Shown: positions 1 to 7,095, counted from the first letter of the stretch. The stretch: 10,772 nt of DNA from Thaumasiovibrio sp043421945 (GCA_043421945.1 JBHOGO010000115.1:1-10772), one strand, 5' to 3'. Numbers and translations are program-made. Notes: generated by a model from the sequence alone, not told the origin.

Positions 1-354
1 TATTGAGGCTATCCATAGCAATGTGACTGTCTGAAAGAGTAACCTCAATTAGATCATATTTTTACTTAGATTGGTATAAGTTAATCAGTGAGTATTTCCT
101 TAATGATTAAGAAAGTGTGTGGCTGAAAGTATGAAACACCCTTTTGGACAGAATGTGTGAATGATTTTACTAATTTAGGAAATAGTGAGTTAATTCAAGT
201 ATCGCGATCTACCGTTTACGTGGCTCATGTTTGCCATAATTAAACTTACTTTACTTCACCCAAAGCGACATTTACTTTACGTAACAAAAGTTTAATCTAT
301 TGATTTGGACAGAGCATTGCAAATTATATAAAGTCATAATTTGTCTTACCAAAC
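1..354. other. AT-rich non-coding stretch upstream of the nuclease remnant
   Basis: No reading frame of useful length and no family resemblance was seen here on either strand. The DNA is AT-rich with scattered short stops in all frames. The only signal worth noting is a possible promoter at its right end (listed separately). Since the window starts here, the end of an upstream gene could lie just outside. Confidence 0.5.
300..330 (+). promoter_or_regulatory. possible sigma-70 promoter for the nuclease remnant
   Basis: A TTGATT hexamer (300-305) is followed 18-19 bases later by TTATAT/TATATA (324-330). A transcript would start near 336, about 20 bases before the ATG at 355. The hexamers match the sigma-70 consensus only partly, and such matches are frequent in AT-rich DNA, so this is tentative. 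No good Shine-Dalgarno sequence precedes 355. Confidence 0.3.
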
Positions 355-591
355 ATGGGGATACAAACTTTGGAAAAGGAACTCATTGATAAAAAACTAG
401 ACCGCGTCAGACAGACGATCACATTAACCAAGCATTACAACAAAAGCTTGACTCGTAACGAGCCCTATAATCTTTTTTCTGTTCTACGAAGTAAAAATGA
501 TGAGGTCCGACTTCACTCTAGATTTCTAGCCGATCTTTTAAACACTCATGCTCTTGCCCTGACGTCGATGGTGTTTCTCTTTTCGTCGTGA
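355..591 (+). pseudogene. 5' remnant of a PD-(D/E)XK nuclease family gene
   Basis: The frame encodes 78 residues. Residues about 1-64 resemble the N-terminus of the PD-(D/E)XK nuclease superfamily proteins (PDDEXK_4 type) often found in defence or mobile regions. The hallmark stretch is NLFSVLRSKNDEVRLHSRF (about residues 39-57) followed by LADLLN. Full-length members are several hundred residues and carry the catalytic D and ExK motifs further downstream, all absent here. Similarity stops at about base 545-550. The last residues (LALTSMVFLFSS) are simply the antisense reading of the neighbouring ketoacyl-synthase remnant. The gene is therefore broken at its 3' side and cannot make an active nuclease. 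Family assignment is from remembered motif patterns, not a search. Confidence 0.6.
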
Positions 592-928
592 TCGTGAATA
601 AGCCAGATGCCGTGTTATGCACACTCTGTGAAAAAGCAGTGGGTGATAAAGGCTCTCCTTTAGCACACGACACTAGTAGCTCCAACGTTGTTTTTAATTC
701 ACCGTGTTGACTCGTAAAAATGATGTAATCAATGTTCTCTTCCACTGTTATATCCATTGCGACTTGTACAGCCAGTTTGGATACCTCACTCATTCTTCTT
801 TTTATACCCATGGGTATTTTAGATATAGGCTCATTGATGTTTTTGTCACTATTTAAATAAAAAGTGTTTTTGTTTATCTCTCTGTGAAGGTAGCACCATT
901 GACATATATTAAATCTGAATGAATCCAT
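518..928 (-). pseudogene. 5' remnant of a beta-ketoacyl synthase (aryl-polyene chain-length-factor type)
   Basis: Read from an ATG at 928, the product begins MDSFRFNICQWCYL and continues through RRMSEVSKLAVQVAMD, DYIIFTSQHGEL and SPTAFSQSVHNTASGLFTI to TPSTS. This is the characteristic N-terminal half-domain of the beta-ketoacyl synthase-like proteins (Ketoacyl-synt_2) found in aryl polyene pigment clusters. Similarity ends abruptly after TPSTS (about base 560), just before the glycine-rich stretch that normally follows. The last dozen residues up to the TAG at 518-520 are the antisense reading of the nuclease remnant. The rest of the domain is gone, so no active enzyme is expected. A longer frame opens at a TTG at 1036, but its first 36 residues do not look like the family. 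No other aryl-polyene genes are in the window. Confidence 0.65.
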
Positions 929-1036
929 AAAGTGATCTATTTTGTTAATGTCATTATTATTGACTGTAAGAGAGTAGATATAGGTTATCTGGACTGAAGT
1001 TAATAATAAATATATTTGGATAGGACAGTTAATCAA

Positions 1037-1376
1037 AAAAAATAAATTGCGATTCTATCGACCGCCCGATGAGAGCTTATGCTTCTTGTTGCATTTAGGG
1101 CGCGAGAGGTGTCAAGGTTGAAAACGAGTATTATTGATTTTATTGTCAAAAATGAAAGGAAAGTCATCGCTTAGGCGTATTTATAAAGAGGGGCTGATAT
1201 TATTTTTAGGAATAGCTTAGCGATGATGAAAAAGATGAATTCGGAGGGCTTTCTATTAAATATCGATTAAATATGATGACTTTAGACATAAAGCGACGGT
1301 AGAGGCAGATAAATGCATTACCGTCACTATCGTTAGGGGAGCTTGTATTTATGCATCGAGAATCACTCGCGCTCGG
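1037..1376. other. non-coding spacer between the ketoacyl-synthase remnant and the HAD gene
   Basis: No convincing gene is seen. The longest small frame with an ATG, at 1079 on the + strand, gives about 31 residues with no recognisable family. An inverted repeat GACGGTA (1295-1301) / TACCGTC (1319-1325) with a 17-base loop lies past the 3' end of the HAD gene. Read on the - strand it is followed by GCTTTATG, so at best it is a weak terminator. Confidence 0.45.
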
Positions 1377-2039
1377 CTAGCTACCCCAATTTAATTCAAC
1401 CCAACGGTTTTTTTGGACGTGATGTTTGAGTTTCGGGCATGGGTTAACGGCAAAAACCTTATCAGCATGCATGCACAGTGGCAGATCATTGATGGAATCA
1501 GTGTAGAAGTAGAGCTGATCAAATTCTTGGTCTTGTTTGGATAACCAATGATTGAGACGCACAACTTTACCCTCTCGATAGCTAGGTACTGTCGAGGGGA
1601 TCGCCGTGTAGCAGTTGTCTTCGATGACAAGGTCAATACCGAGTGCATGTTTGATGCCGAGTTTAGCGGCAACGGCATGGACGATAAAGCTCGAAGTGGC
1701 TGAAATAATTAACATTTCAGTATTGTCTTTGGAAAGCGAGGCAATGAGCGCTTTGGCCTCAGAGTAAAAGTATGGAAGTATTTTTACATCGATGCATTCA
1801 TCAACTAACTCAGCAATTTCTTCTGTGGCGATTGTTCTTAGTGGCGCATGAGAAAAAGCGAGGTATTCCTCAATGTTAAGCTCTCCCAAGCTGTATAGAT
1901 TCATCAGCCTTCTATCTTCTGCAAGATAGTTTAGGTCGGTAACGATCCCTTTTTCTACAAGGAATTCGTGCCATGCCATGTCGCTGTCTACAGCAATAAG
2001 GGTTTCATCGAGGTCAAAGATGTACAGAGGATTCAACAT
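1377..2039 (-). CDS. HAD-IB family hydrolase (probable phosphatase), substrate unknown
   Basis: The product is 220 residues from the ATG at 2039. The four HAD phosphohydrolase motifs are present: DLDET (9-13, nucleophile Asp9 and Asp11), Ser113 in IISATSSF, Lys158 in REGKVV, and the acidic pair in TDSINDLP (Asp181, Asp185). An alpha-helical cap lies between motifs I and II, as in SerB-like subclass IB enzymes. It is probably a soluble cytoplasmic phosphatase. An upstream in-frame ATG at 2096 would add 19 residues but lies inside the loop of the phnX-side terminator, so 2039 is preferred; no strong Shine-Dalgarno supports either. It has the same direction as phnW-pbfA-phnX but is separated by that terminator, so any link to phosphonate use is only positional. 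A role on phosphoserine, another small phosphomonoester or a lipid intermediate cannot be separated from sequence. Confidence 0.8.
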   Translation of the reverse strand: MLNPLYIFDLDETLIAVDSDMAWHEFLVEKGIVTDLNYLAEDRRLMNLYSLGELNIEEYLAFSHAPLRTIATEEIAELVDECIDVKILPYFYSEAKALIASLSKDNTEMLIISATSSFIVHAVAAKLGIKHALGIDLVIEDNCYTAIPSTVPSYREGKVVRLNHWLSKQDQEFDQLYFYTDSINDLPLCMHADKVFAVNPCPKLKHHVQKNRWVELNWGS

Positions 2040-2071
2040 GTTAATGTTCACTATTGTTGTTATGTTAGTTG

Positions 2072-2107
2072 GCAAATAAAGAAAACCCAATGACATCTGT
2101 CATTGGG
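2072..2107 (-). terminator. intrinsic terminator of the phnW-pbfA-phnX operon
   Basis: A perfect 10-base inverted repeat, CCCAATGACA (2086-2095) and TGTCATTGGG (2098-2107), folds on the - strand into a 9-bp stem with an AGAT tetraloop. It is followed by TTTTCTTTATTT (complement of 2074-2085). It lies about 80 bases past the phnX stop. The stem-loop plus T-tract order fits only - strand transcription. Confidence 0.85.
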
Positions 2108-2188
2108 CCAATAAGTCTATTCGATAAGCGTGACGCTTGTTTGACGATGAGTACAAACAGCGCTTATTTGTTAAAGGTTTGCTGTTTA

Positions 2189-3037
2189 TTATGGTCTTTC
2201 GCCGGCAGCTAAACGTTTTTCTACATCAGCAATAACACTTGGAAGGTCATCGATGGTGTCGATCAGGTAGTGGGGGTTACTTTTACTCAGCTTCTCCGCT
2301 GCCTTCTCACGTGCCTTTTGAAGTGTCGCTTCATCAGCATTATCGAATTCTTCTGCAGTTAATCCCGCTTCATTACCAGAAAGAAGCAGCCCGACTGTCC
2401 ACATGCCCGCGTTATGACCTTCATCTATCCCCGGCGCTGCATCGTCTATTTTAATGCATGTACGAACATCTGTTACACCAAGGTCGATGACATTTTTTAA
2501 TGCCATGAAAGGGGCAGGGCGTCCACCCTGAGGAAGATCATCGGTGGCAACAACACAATCGGGGTGGTAGCCGTAATCGGCAGCAACAGGAATAAGTACA
2601 TCCATGACTTCACGCGGATAACCTGAACATGAGCCGATTTTAATACCCTGTGCTTTAAGGTTATTCACTACTTCAATGGCGTTTAATATCGGCTCTGCAT
2701 GATCAGCAACCTTTGCTTTTTGGAGTGGCATAAAGGTCTGATATATACGATCAATATCATCTGTGTTTATCGGTGCACCAAAGCGTTCAACCCAGCGAGC
2801 GTTGACGGATGGAATTTTACCAACGGCTTGAATATGATCCCACTTGCCAAGTCCCATGGGTTGGCGCGCTTCTGCAAGGTCAATCTCAAAGTCGTATTCA
2901 CGTTTGAAGGCTTCCACAAAGATAGAGGTCGGTGCAAACGAGCCAAAATCTAAGATAGTACCTGCCCAGTCAAAAATGATGGCTTGAATGTGATTCAGTG
3001 GTTGGTTCAGCGGTGGGTACAATGGCTGATTAGACAT
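2189..3037 (-). CDS. phnX: phosphonoacetaldehyde hydrolase (phosphonatase)
   Basis: This cytoplasmic HAD-superfamily enzyme cleaves the C-P bond of phosphonoacetaldehyde to acetaldehyde and inorganic phosphate, the last step of AEP breakdown. The protein is 282 residues from the ATG at 3037, preceded by AAGGA at an 8-base spacing. A TTG 27 bases further upstream is less likely. Visible hallmarks are IIFDWAGT with nucleophile Asp23, MGLGKWDHI with Lys65 at the place of the Schiff-base lysine that defines phosphonatases, SCSGYPREV (136-144), the GGRPAPFM stretch (171-178) and KIDDAAPGIDEG with Asp198/Asp199. Family members are usually about 270 residues, so the slight excess is a proline-rich N-terminus and a short C-terminal tail. 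The start overlaps the last 8 bases of pbfA, which suggests translational coupling. Confidence 0.95.
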   Translation of the reverse strand: MSNQPLYPPLNQPLNHIQAIIFDWAGTILDFGSFAPTSIFVEAFKREYDFEIDLAEARQPMGLGKWDHIQAVGKIPSVNARWVERFGAPINTDDIDRIYQTFMPLQKAKVADHAEPILNAIEVVNNLKAQGIKIGSCSGYPREVMDVLIPVAADYGYHPDCVVATDDLPQGGRPAPFMALKNVIDLGVTDVRTCIKIDDAAPGIDEGHNAGMWTVGLLLSGNEAGLTAEEFDNADEATLQKAREKAAEKLSKSNPHYLIDTIDDLPSVIADVEKRLAAGERP

Positions 3038-4442
3038 AGTTGAAATCCTTACAAATCTTGGCAATTGCCTTTTCGAAAATGGTGAGCGCTTCAGTCAGCT
3101 GATCGCGGCTAATGATTAAAGGTGGGCTGAGCTGGATGACGTTTCCTTGCGAAACCTTGAAACTAATGCCATCATTCAGGCATTGATATAAAACAGCTTC
3201 TGCTTCATCGAAAGCACGTGTTTTTGTTTCTTTATCCGTGACAAGCTCTACGCCCCAAAGTAACCCAATACCGCGAACATCGCCGATCACAGAGTATTTT
3301 TCTTTCATTGCTAACAGATGTTGACGAACGTAGTCACTGTCGTCTTTGACTTTTGCTAACAAGTTTTCGTTTTGGATTGTTTCCATTGTGGCGAGTGCTG
3401 CAGCACAGCCGATAGGGCTTTTCTCGTGGGTGTAATGCCCTAACGAAACATTGGCAGCGGTGTTGTATTCATCTTTAGTTACCATGGCAGCGATAGGAAC
3501 AATGCCCCCACCGAAACCTTTGCCAATGCATAGAATGTCTGGCTCAATGTCGAAGGCTTGGTGAGTAAACCACTCCCCGGTTCTCCCCATACCGTTTGGG
3601 ATATCATCCATAATCAGTAGAACATTATGCTTATCACAGATCTCACGAATACGCTGCCAATAAGCTTTACTAGGTACTTGGACATCAGTGTTGCGTACAC
3701 CTTCAGCGATAAAGGCGCCGATGCCCCCCTCTTTTTCGATGACATATTCGAGATAATCGGCGTAATGAACGTCACTACCATCTGGTGAAGGTAAAGCGCC
3801 GCGATAGGTGACAGCAGGCGGAATGCGTTCTACGCCAGCCATTAATGGTCCCATTCCTTCTCTAAAGCATGCTTCTCCACCCACTGAAATAGCATCTAGC
3901 GACGCACCGTGGAAAGAGTCCCACAGCGAGACGACTTTGAAATTACCAGTGACATGGCGGGCAAGTTTGAGTGCCATCCCAATGACGGACGTACCTCCGG
4001 GAGCAAAAAGGACACGATTTAATTCACCCCCACAGATTTCGGCTAACTTTTCTGCGCATTTTACCGCAGTCCGATTGGTAAAACGGCGAGGAGAAAAGGG
4101 GAGTTGAGCCATTTGCTGAGTAATCGCATTAATGACGCTGGGGTGACCGTGCCCGAGTTGATGAACGTTATTACCGTGAAAGTCCATGTAACGCTTGCCG
4201 GTTGTATCTTCGATATAGATACCTTCAGCTGCTTCTAACGTATCGAGGCACTGTGTCGACATCGCTTGGTGTAAGAAAATGTCAGAATCACGTTTTAATA
4301 GTGCTTGTGTCGCTTCATCATCTAGCGAAGCATTCCATTCAAGACGTGCTGGCGTGGTATTAATGTCACCTTCACTACGGAAATAGGTGTGGTTTTCTCT
4401 GCAATTCAGAGTGTTGGATTGGTCTACTAAAGAGTCGGTCAT
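3030..4442 (-). CDS. pbfA: (R)-1-hydroxy-2-aminoethylphosphonate ammonia-lyase (class III PLP fold)
   Basis: The 470-residue protein has the class III aminotransferase fold. Lys308 in GKGFGGG is the PLP-binding lysine, Asp279 in the strand LLIMDDIPNG would contact the pyridine nitrogen, and SFHG (176-179) and GGTS (149-152) would frame the cofactor. Annotation pipelines usually call such genes 'aspartate aminotransferase family'. The known member placed between phnW and phnX (PbfA, described from Vibrio) is a lyase that removes ammonia from (R)-1-hydroxy-AEP to give phosphonoacetaldehyde, feeding PhnX directly. The identical gene position here is the main reason for the name. The ATG at 4442 has GGAAGG 10 bases upstream and follows the phnW stop by 5 bases; a TTG at 4460 is less likely. 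The usual DEVQTG motif reads DDIPNG, consistent with a non-transaminase. An ordinary AEP transaminase remains possible. Confidence 0.82.
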   Translation of the reverse strand: MTDSLVDQSNTLNCRENHTYFRSEGDINTTPARLEWNASLDDEATQALLKRDSDIFLHQAMSTQCLDTLEAAEGIYIEDTTGKRYMDFHGNNVHQLGHGHPSVINAITQQMAQLPFSPRRFTNRTAVKCAEKLAEICGGELNRVLFAPGGTSVIGMALKLARHVTGNFKVVSLWDSFHGASLDAISVGGEACFREGMGPLMAGVERIPPAVTYRGALPSPDGSDVHYADYLEYVIEKEGGIGAFIAEGVRNTDVQVPSKAYWQRIREICDKHNVLLIMDDIPNGMGRTGEWFTHQAFDIEPDILCIGKGFGGGIVPIAAMVTKDEYNTAANVSLGHYTHEKSPIGCAAALATMETIQNENLLAKVKDDSDYVRQHLLAMKEKYSVIGDVRGIGLLWGVELVTDKETKTRAFDEAEAVLYQCLNDGISFKVSQGNVIQLSPPLIISRDQLTEALTIFEKAIAKICKDFNYV

Positions 4443-4447
4443 AGGTC

Positions 4448-5548
4448 TTATGCCTTCCAATACATGGCTTGACCAATCGCATCTATCAAACGGCTGATAT
4501 CTTGTGGATACACTTCGCCAATATTGCCGATACGGAAACAGTCAGCATTGGAGACTTTCCCAGGGTAAATGACAAAGCCTAACGCTTTGAGGCGATCGTA
4601 AAACGCTTTGAAATCGTATTCACTGTGTTCTGGGGAGTAGAACGAAGTAATGATAGGGGAGTGCAAATCATCGTCGAGTAAGGTTCGGAAACCATGAGCT
4701 CGCATACCATCAACAAGGATGCGTTGGTTGGTGTGGTAACGGTCGTAACGTGCTTGAATACCTCCCTCTTGCTCGAGCTCGATCAGTGCTTGATAAAAAG
4801 CACGCACTGTATGAGTCGGTGAGGTAAAGCGCCATTTTCCGTGATTTTGTTCCATACATTGCCATTGGTCATAGAGGTCTAGGCTCAGTGAACGTGCTTG
4901 ACCTTGGCATTTTTCAAGTTCAGCTTGTTTGGCGATAACAAACCCGAATCCAGGGACACCTTGAATACATTTGTTGGCCGAGCTAATAAGGAAATCAACG
5001 CCCATTTCGCCAATATCCATCGGAATACCGCCGAAGCTCGACATAGCATCAAGAATAACGACTTTTCCGTATTTTTTAGCCAAGGCAGCGAAATCGTCAA
5101 TGGGGTTAAGCATGCCTGTCGTGGTCTCACAATGGACGATGGCGACATGAGTAATCGCATCATCTTCGCTAAGAGCCGCTTCAATATCTTCAAGGCGCGG
5201 TTGGGAAGTTTCGCCCGGAGAAACAACAAGGCATGGGATGTTGAGATAGTCAGCAATCTGAGCAATTCTTGCCCCATAGGCACCATTGTCTACAACTAAT
5301 AGCTTGCCATTTTTAATAATGGTACTGCCTATGGTTGCTTCAACTGAAGCGGTGCCGCTGCCTTGCATCAATACACTTGTATAGCCCGTCTGCTGAGTCG
5401 CTAGATTGACGAGTTTGTGACGGATCACTTCAACGATCTCTTTGTTATATTCGTCGTCCCACGTACACCAATCTTTTAGCATCGCTTCACGAACACCTTC
5501 AGACGTCGATAGCGGGCCTGGTGTCAACAGTAGGTATTGGTTTTTCAT
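4448..5548 (-). CDS. phnW: 2-aminoethylphosphonate:pyruvate transaminase
   Basis: This cytoplasmic PLP enzyme transfers the amino group of AEP to pyruvate, giving phosphonoacetaldehyde and alanine. The 366-residue length is typical. It opens MKNQYLLLTPGPLSTS, the phosphonate-site N-terminus of class V aminotransferases. It carries the GSGTASVEA cofactor-phosphate loop (63-71), Asp167 in ILDAMSSFGG, the PLP lysine Lys193 in SANKCIQGVPG, and Arg339 in FRIGNIGE. The last three sit one residue before the Salmonella PhnW positions Asp168, Lys194 and Arg340 as I recall them. The ATG at 5548 has AGAGAG upstream. It is the first gene of the leftward operon, with a predicted PhnR operator ending 14 bases before its start. 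Five bases separate its stop from the pbfA start. Confidence 0.96.
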   Translation of the reverse strand: MKNQYLLLTPGPLSTSEGVREAMLKDWCTWDDEYNKEIVEVIRHKLVNLATQQTGYTSVLMQGSGTASVEATIGSTIIKNGKLLVVDNGAYGARIAQIADYLNIPCLVVSPGETSQPRLEDIEAALSEDDAITHVAIVHCETTTGMLNPIDDFAALAKKYGKVVILDAMSSFGGIPMDIGEMGVDFLISSANKCIQGVPGFGFVIAKQAELEKCQGQARSLSLDLYDQWQCMEQNHGKWRFTSPTHTVRAFYQALIELEQEGGIQARYDRYHTNQRILVDGMRAHGFRTLLDDDLHSPIITSFYSPEHSEYDFKAFYDRLKALGFVIYPGKVSNADCFRIGNIGEVYPQDISRLIDAIGQAMYWKA

Positions 5549-5562
5549 AATAACTCTCTAAA

Positions 5563-5574
5563 TGGACTATACCA
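5563..5574. promoter_or_regulatory. predicted PhnR operator, phnW side
   Basis: TGGACTATACCA has outer arms TGG/CCA and is the most degenerate of three related sites. It ends 14 bases before the phnW start codon. It resembles the TGGTnTAnACCA-type operators of the PhnF/HutC branch of GntR repressors. It shares ATACCA and, 6 bases further on, ATGTAAAC (5580-5587) with the phnS site. Confidence 0.6.
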
Positions 5575-5755
5575 GATTGATGTAAACCATATCAGCCAGA
5601 TGAGCCTTGAGTAAATATGTCACATCCGGTTTTCATAAAAAATTAACAATAAAACGGTGAGTTAGCTTCAGGTTAAGATTAGATTTGCTTATTAAAACTG
5701 CCATTTATCATTAATTAAATTGTCATGATTAGAATTTAGCCTACTCATCGTCAAC

Positions 5756-5767
5756 TGGTACATACCA
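5756..5767. promoter_or_regulatory. predicted PhnR operator, phnS side
   Basis: TGGTACATACCA is a perfect 5-bp inverted repeat (TGGTA/TACCA) around a 2-base centre, followed by ATT. It ends 25 bases before the chosen phnS start and probably lies in the 5' leader. It closely matches the operator pattern of PhnF/HutC-type GntR regulators and the phnT-side site. Confidence 0.72.
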
Positions 5768-5792
5768 ATTAAATGTAAACTTGGAGAATATG

Positions 5793-6800
5793 ATGAAAAA
5801 CCGTTTAATGAAAAGCTCTTTAGCTGCGGTAATCGCAATGTTAGCTGCCAATGCACACGCTGCTACTGAGGTTACGGTTTACACTGCATTTGAAACAGAC
5901 ATTTTGGCAAAATATAAGTCTGCTTTTGAAAAGGAAAACCCAGATGTTCAAATCAATTGGGTGCGTGATTCAACAGGTATCATGACCGCTAAACTGTTAG
6001 CAGAAAAAAACAACCCACAAGCTGAGGTTGTTTGGGGTCTTGCGGGTTCTTCAATGGCGCTGTTGAAAGAAGAAGGTATTCTAAAAGCGTATACACCTGA
6101 AGGTGTTGATCAACTACGCGCAGAACTTAATGACCCACAAGACGATCAGGCATGGTATGGAAACGATGCATTCTTTAATGCTATTTGCTTCAATGAAATT
6201 GTTGCAGAGCAGCATAATCTATCAATGCCTGAGTCTTGGGAAGACCTAACTAAACCTGAGTATCAGGGTCATATCTCAATGCCAAATCCTGCTTCTTCAG
6301 GTACTGGCTACATGCAAGTTTCTGCTTGGCTACAAAACATGGGTGATGACCAAGCTTGGGAATTCATGAGCCGCTTAGATGATAATATTGCTCACTACAC
6401 ACATTCTGGCTCTAAGCCATGTGTTGAAGCAGGCATGGGTGAAGTCGCAATCGGTATTTCTATGGCAAGCCGTGGTGCTAAATTAATGACGCAAGGCGCG
6501 CCATTAGCCGTGATTACACCAGACGGCATCGGCTGGGAATCAGAAGCGGTTGGCCTAGTTAAAGATTCAGCAGCAGCACAACGTGTTATTGACTGGTCTA
6601 TCTCAAAAGCAGCGAATGAGCTGTATGTTGAAATGTACCCTGTTGTTGGCCACAAAGATGTAGAAGCTACAGTAGAGAACTTCCCTAACGTTCAGCAAAC
6701 AATGGCACAAATGGACTTTGGTCGCATGGGTAATGAGCGTGCTGACGTTCTTGCAACATGGTCAGATAAGTTTGATGCTAAATCTGAGCCGAGATCTTAA
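5793..6800 (+). CDS. phnS: periplasmic 2-aminoethylphosphonate-binding protein of an ABC transporter
   Basis: The 335-residue protein starts with a classic Sec signal peptide: MKNRLMKSS, a hydrophobic run, then AHA with cleavage expected after residue 23. The mature part (ATEVTVYTAFETD onward) has the two-lobe extracellular-binding-protein pattern of the iron/thiamine/phosphonate group, with a length typical of the PhnS2 type. It would capture AEP (possibly also hydroxy-AEP) and hand it to the permease. Three starts are possible: TTG 5781, ATG 5790 and ATG 5793. GGAG at 5783-5786 gives the best spacing to 5793, and the TTG would sit on that ribosome site. It is followed at once by a strong terminator, so it is made from its own transcript, as is common for binding proteins needed in excess. 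Substrate identity comes from the neighbours. Confidence 0.9.
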   Translation: MKNRLMKSSLAAVIAMLAANAHAATEVTVYTAFETDILAKYKSAFEKENPDVQINWVRDSTGIMTAKLLAEKNNPQAEVVWGLAGSSMALLKEEGILKAYTPEGVDQLRAELNDPQDDQAWYGNDAFFNAICFNEIVAEQHNLSMPESWEDLTKPEYQGHISMPNPASSGTGYMQVSAWLQNMGDDQAWEFMSRLDDNIAHYTHSGSKPCVEAGMGEVAIGISMASRGAKLMTQGAPLAVITPDGIGWESEAVGLVKDSAAAQRVIDWSISKAANELYVEMYPVVGHKDVEATVENFPNVQQTMAQMDFGRMGNERADVLATWSDKFDAKSEPRS

Positions 6801-6816
6801 TTTCAATTGTTCCCCT

Positions 6817-6850
6817 AATAAGCCAGCCTACTGCTGGCTTATTTTTATCT
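6817..6850 (+). terminator. intrinsic terminator after phnS
   Basis: A perfect 11-bp stem, AATAAGCCAGC (6817-6827) with GCTGGCTTATT (6833-6843) around the loop CTACT, runs into TTTATCTAT. It starts 16 bases past the phnS stop. It should strongly reduce read-through into phnT. Confidence 0.9.
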
Positions 6851-7095
6851 ATATGAAAGCGCTCTAATTGATTAAATAAAAGAACGCTTTGGTATATGCC
6901 GTCAACGCTGAAATCTTTCTGGGTGTCCCTTTGCGTTGAGATACCTATAGTATTGAAAATACGAATTTTATATCTGCTGTGACGGTTAAGGCTTTTCATA
7001 AGCCCTTTATTCCTTTCATTCCCATCCATCAAACTACATGTGAAAAAGCCTCTTTTAAATAGATGTAATCACGTTGAAACATTCAAAATTTAAAG
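6851..7095. other. non-coding gap with several nested inverted repeats
   Basis: No gene is recognised in this gap. The short frame on the - strand (7032-6778) overlaps the phnS terminator, lacks a ribosome site and resembles nothing known. Inverted repeats are dense: AAAGCG/CGCTTT (6856-6861/6885-6890), CAACGC/GCGTTG (6903-6908/6933-6938), AGATA/TATCT (6939-6943/6971-6975) enclosing GTATT/AATAC (6950-6954/6958-6962), and AAGGCTT/AAGCCcTT (6988-7007). The phnT promoter should also lie here, but no clear -35/-10 pair was identified. Confidence 0.5.

Larger units (their letters stand above)
5549..5792. promoter_or_regulatory. divergent control region between phnW and phnS
   Basis: This 244-base AT-rich spacer must hold the promoters for both arms. 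It contains two copies of the predicted operator, one near each end. A TAGAAT hexamer at 5730-5735 could be a -10 element for phnS, giving a start near 5742 and placing the operator just downstream of it. No convincing -35 accompanies it, and no clear promoter pair could be assigned for phnW. No Pho box (two CTGTCAT-like repeats at 11-base spacing) was found, so control by substrate through PhnR seems more likely than control by phosphate starvation. Confidence 0.65.

Noticed and set aside
1061..1110. Integron attC or VCR-like repeat, suggested by GCCC...GGGC near the remnant genes
   Set aside because: The characteristic RYYYAAC and GTTRRRY core sites and the long imperfect palindrome are absent.
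1079..1174. Short + strand frame of about 31 residues (MLLVAFRAREVS...)
   Set aside because: It has a GAGAG only three bases before its ATG, but there is no family resemblance and its length is within chance for this region.
2102..2112. ATTGGGCCAAT palindrome as a further PhnR operator
   Set aside because: It has an odd centre and a different arm spacing from the three operators, and it is part of the terminator stem.
4885..5299. 133-residue frames on both strands inside phnW
   Set aside because: They overlap the well-supported phnW frame, have no ribosome site or family resemblance, and are read-throughs of codon bias in other frames.
5615..5632. CRP site upstream of phnW (TGTGACATAT on the - strand)
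   Set aside because: Only the TGTGA half is good. The TCACA half at the right spacing is absent.
5549..5792. Pho box (PhoB site) in the phnW-phnS spacer
   Set aside because: TGTCAT- or TGTCAC-like words occur singly (near 5618 and 5721), but no second repeat lies 11 bases away, so the required tandem is missing.
6778..7032. 84-residue frame on the - strand across the phnS end and the following gap
   Set aside because: It overlaps the phnS 3' end and terminator, has no Shine-Dalgarno and resembles no family.
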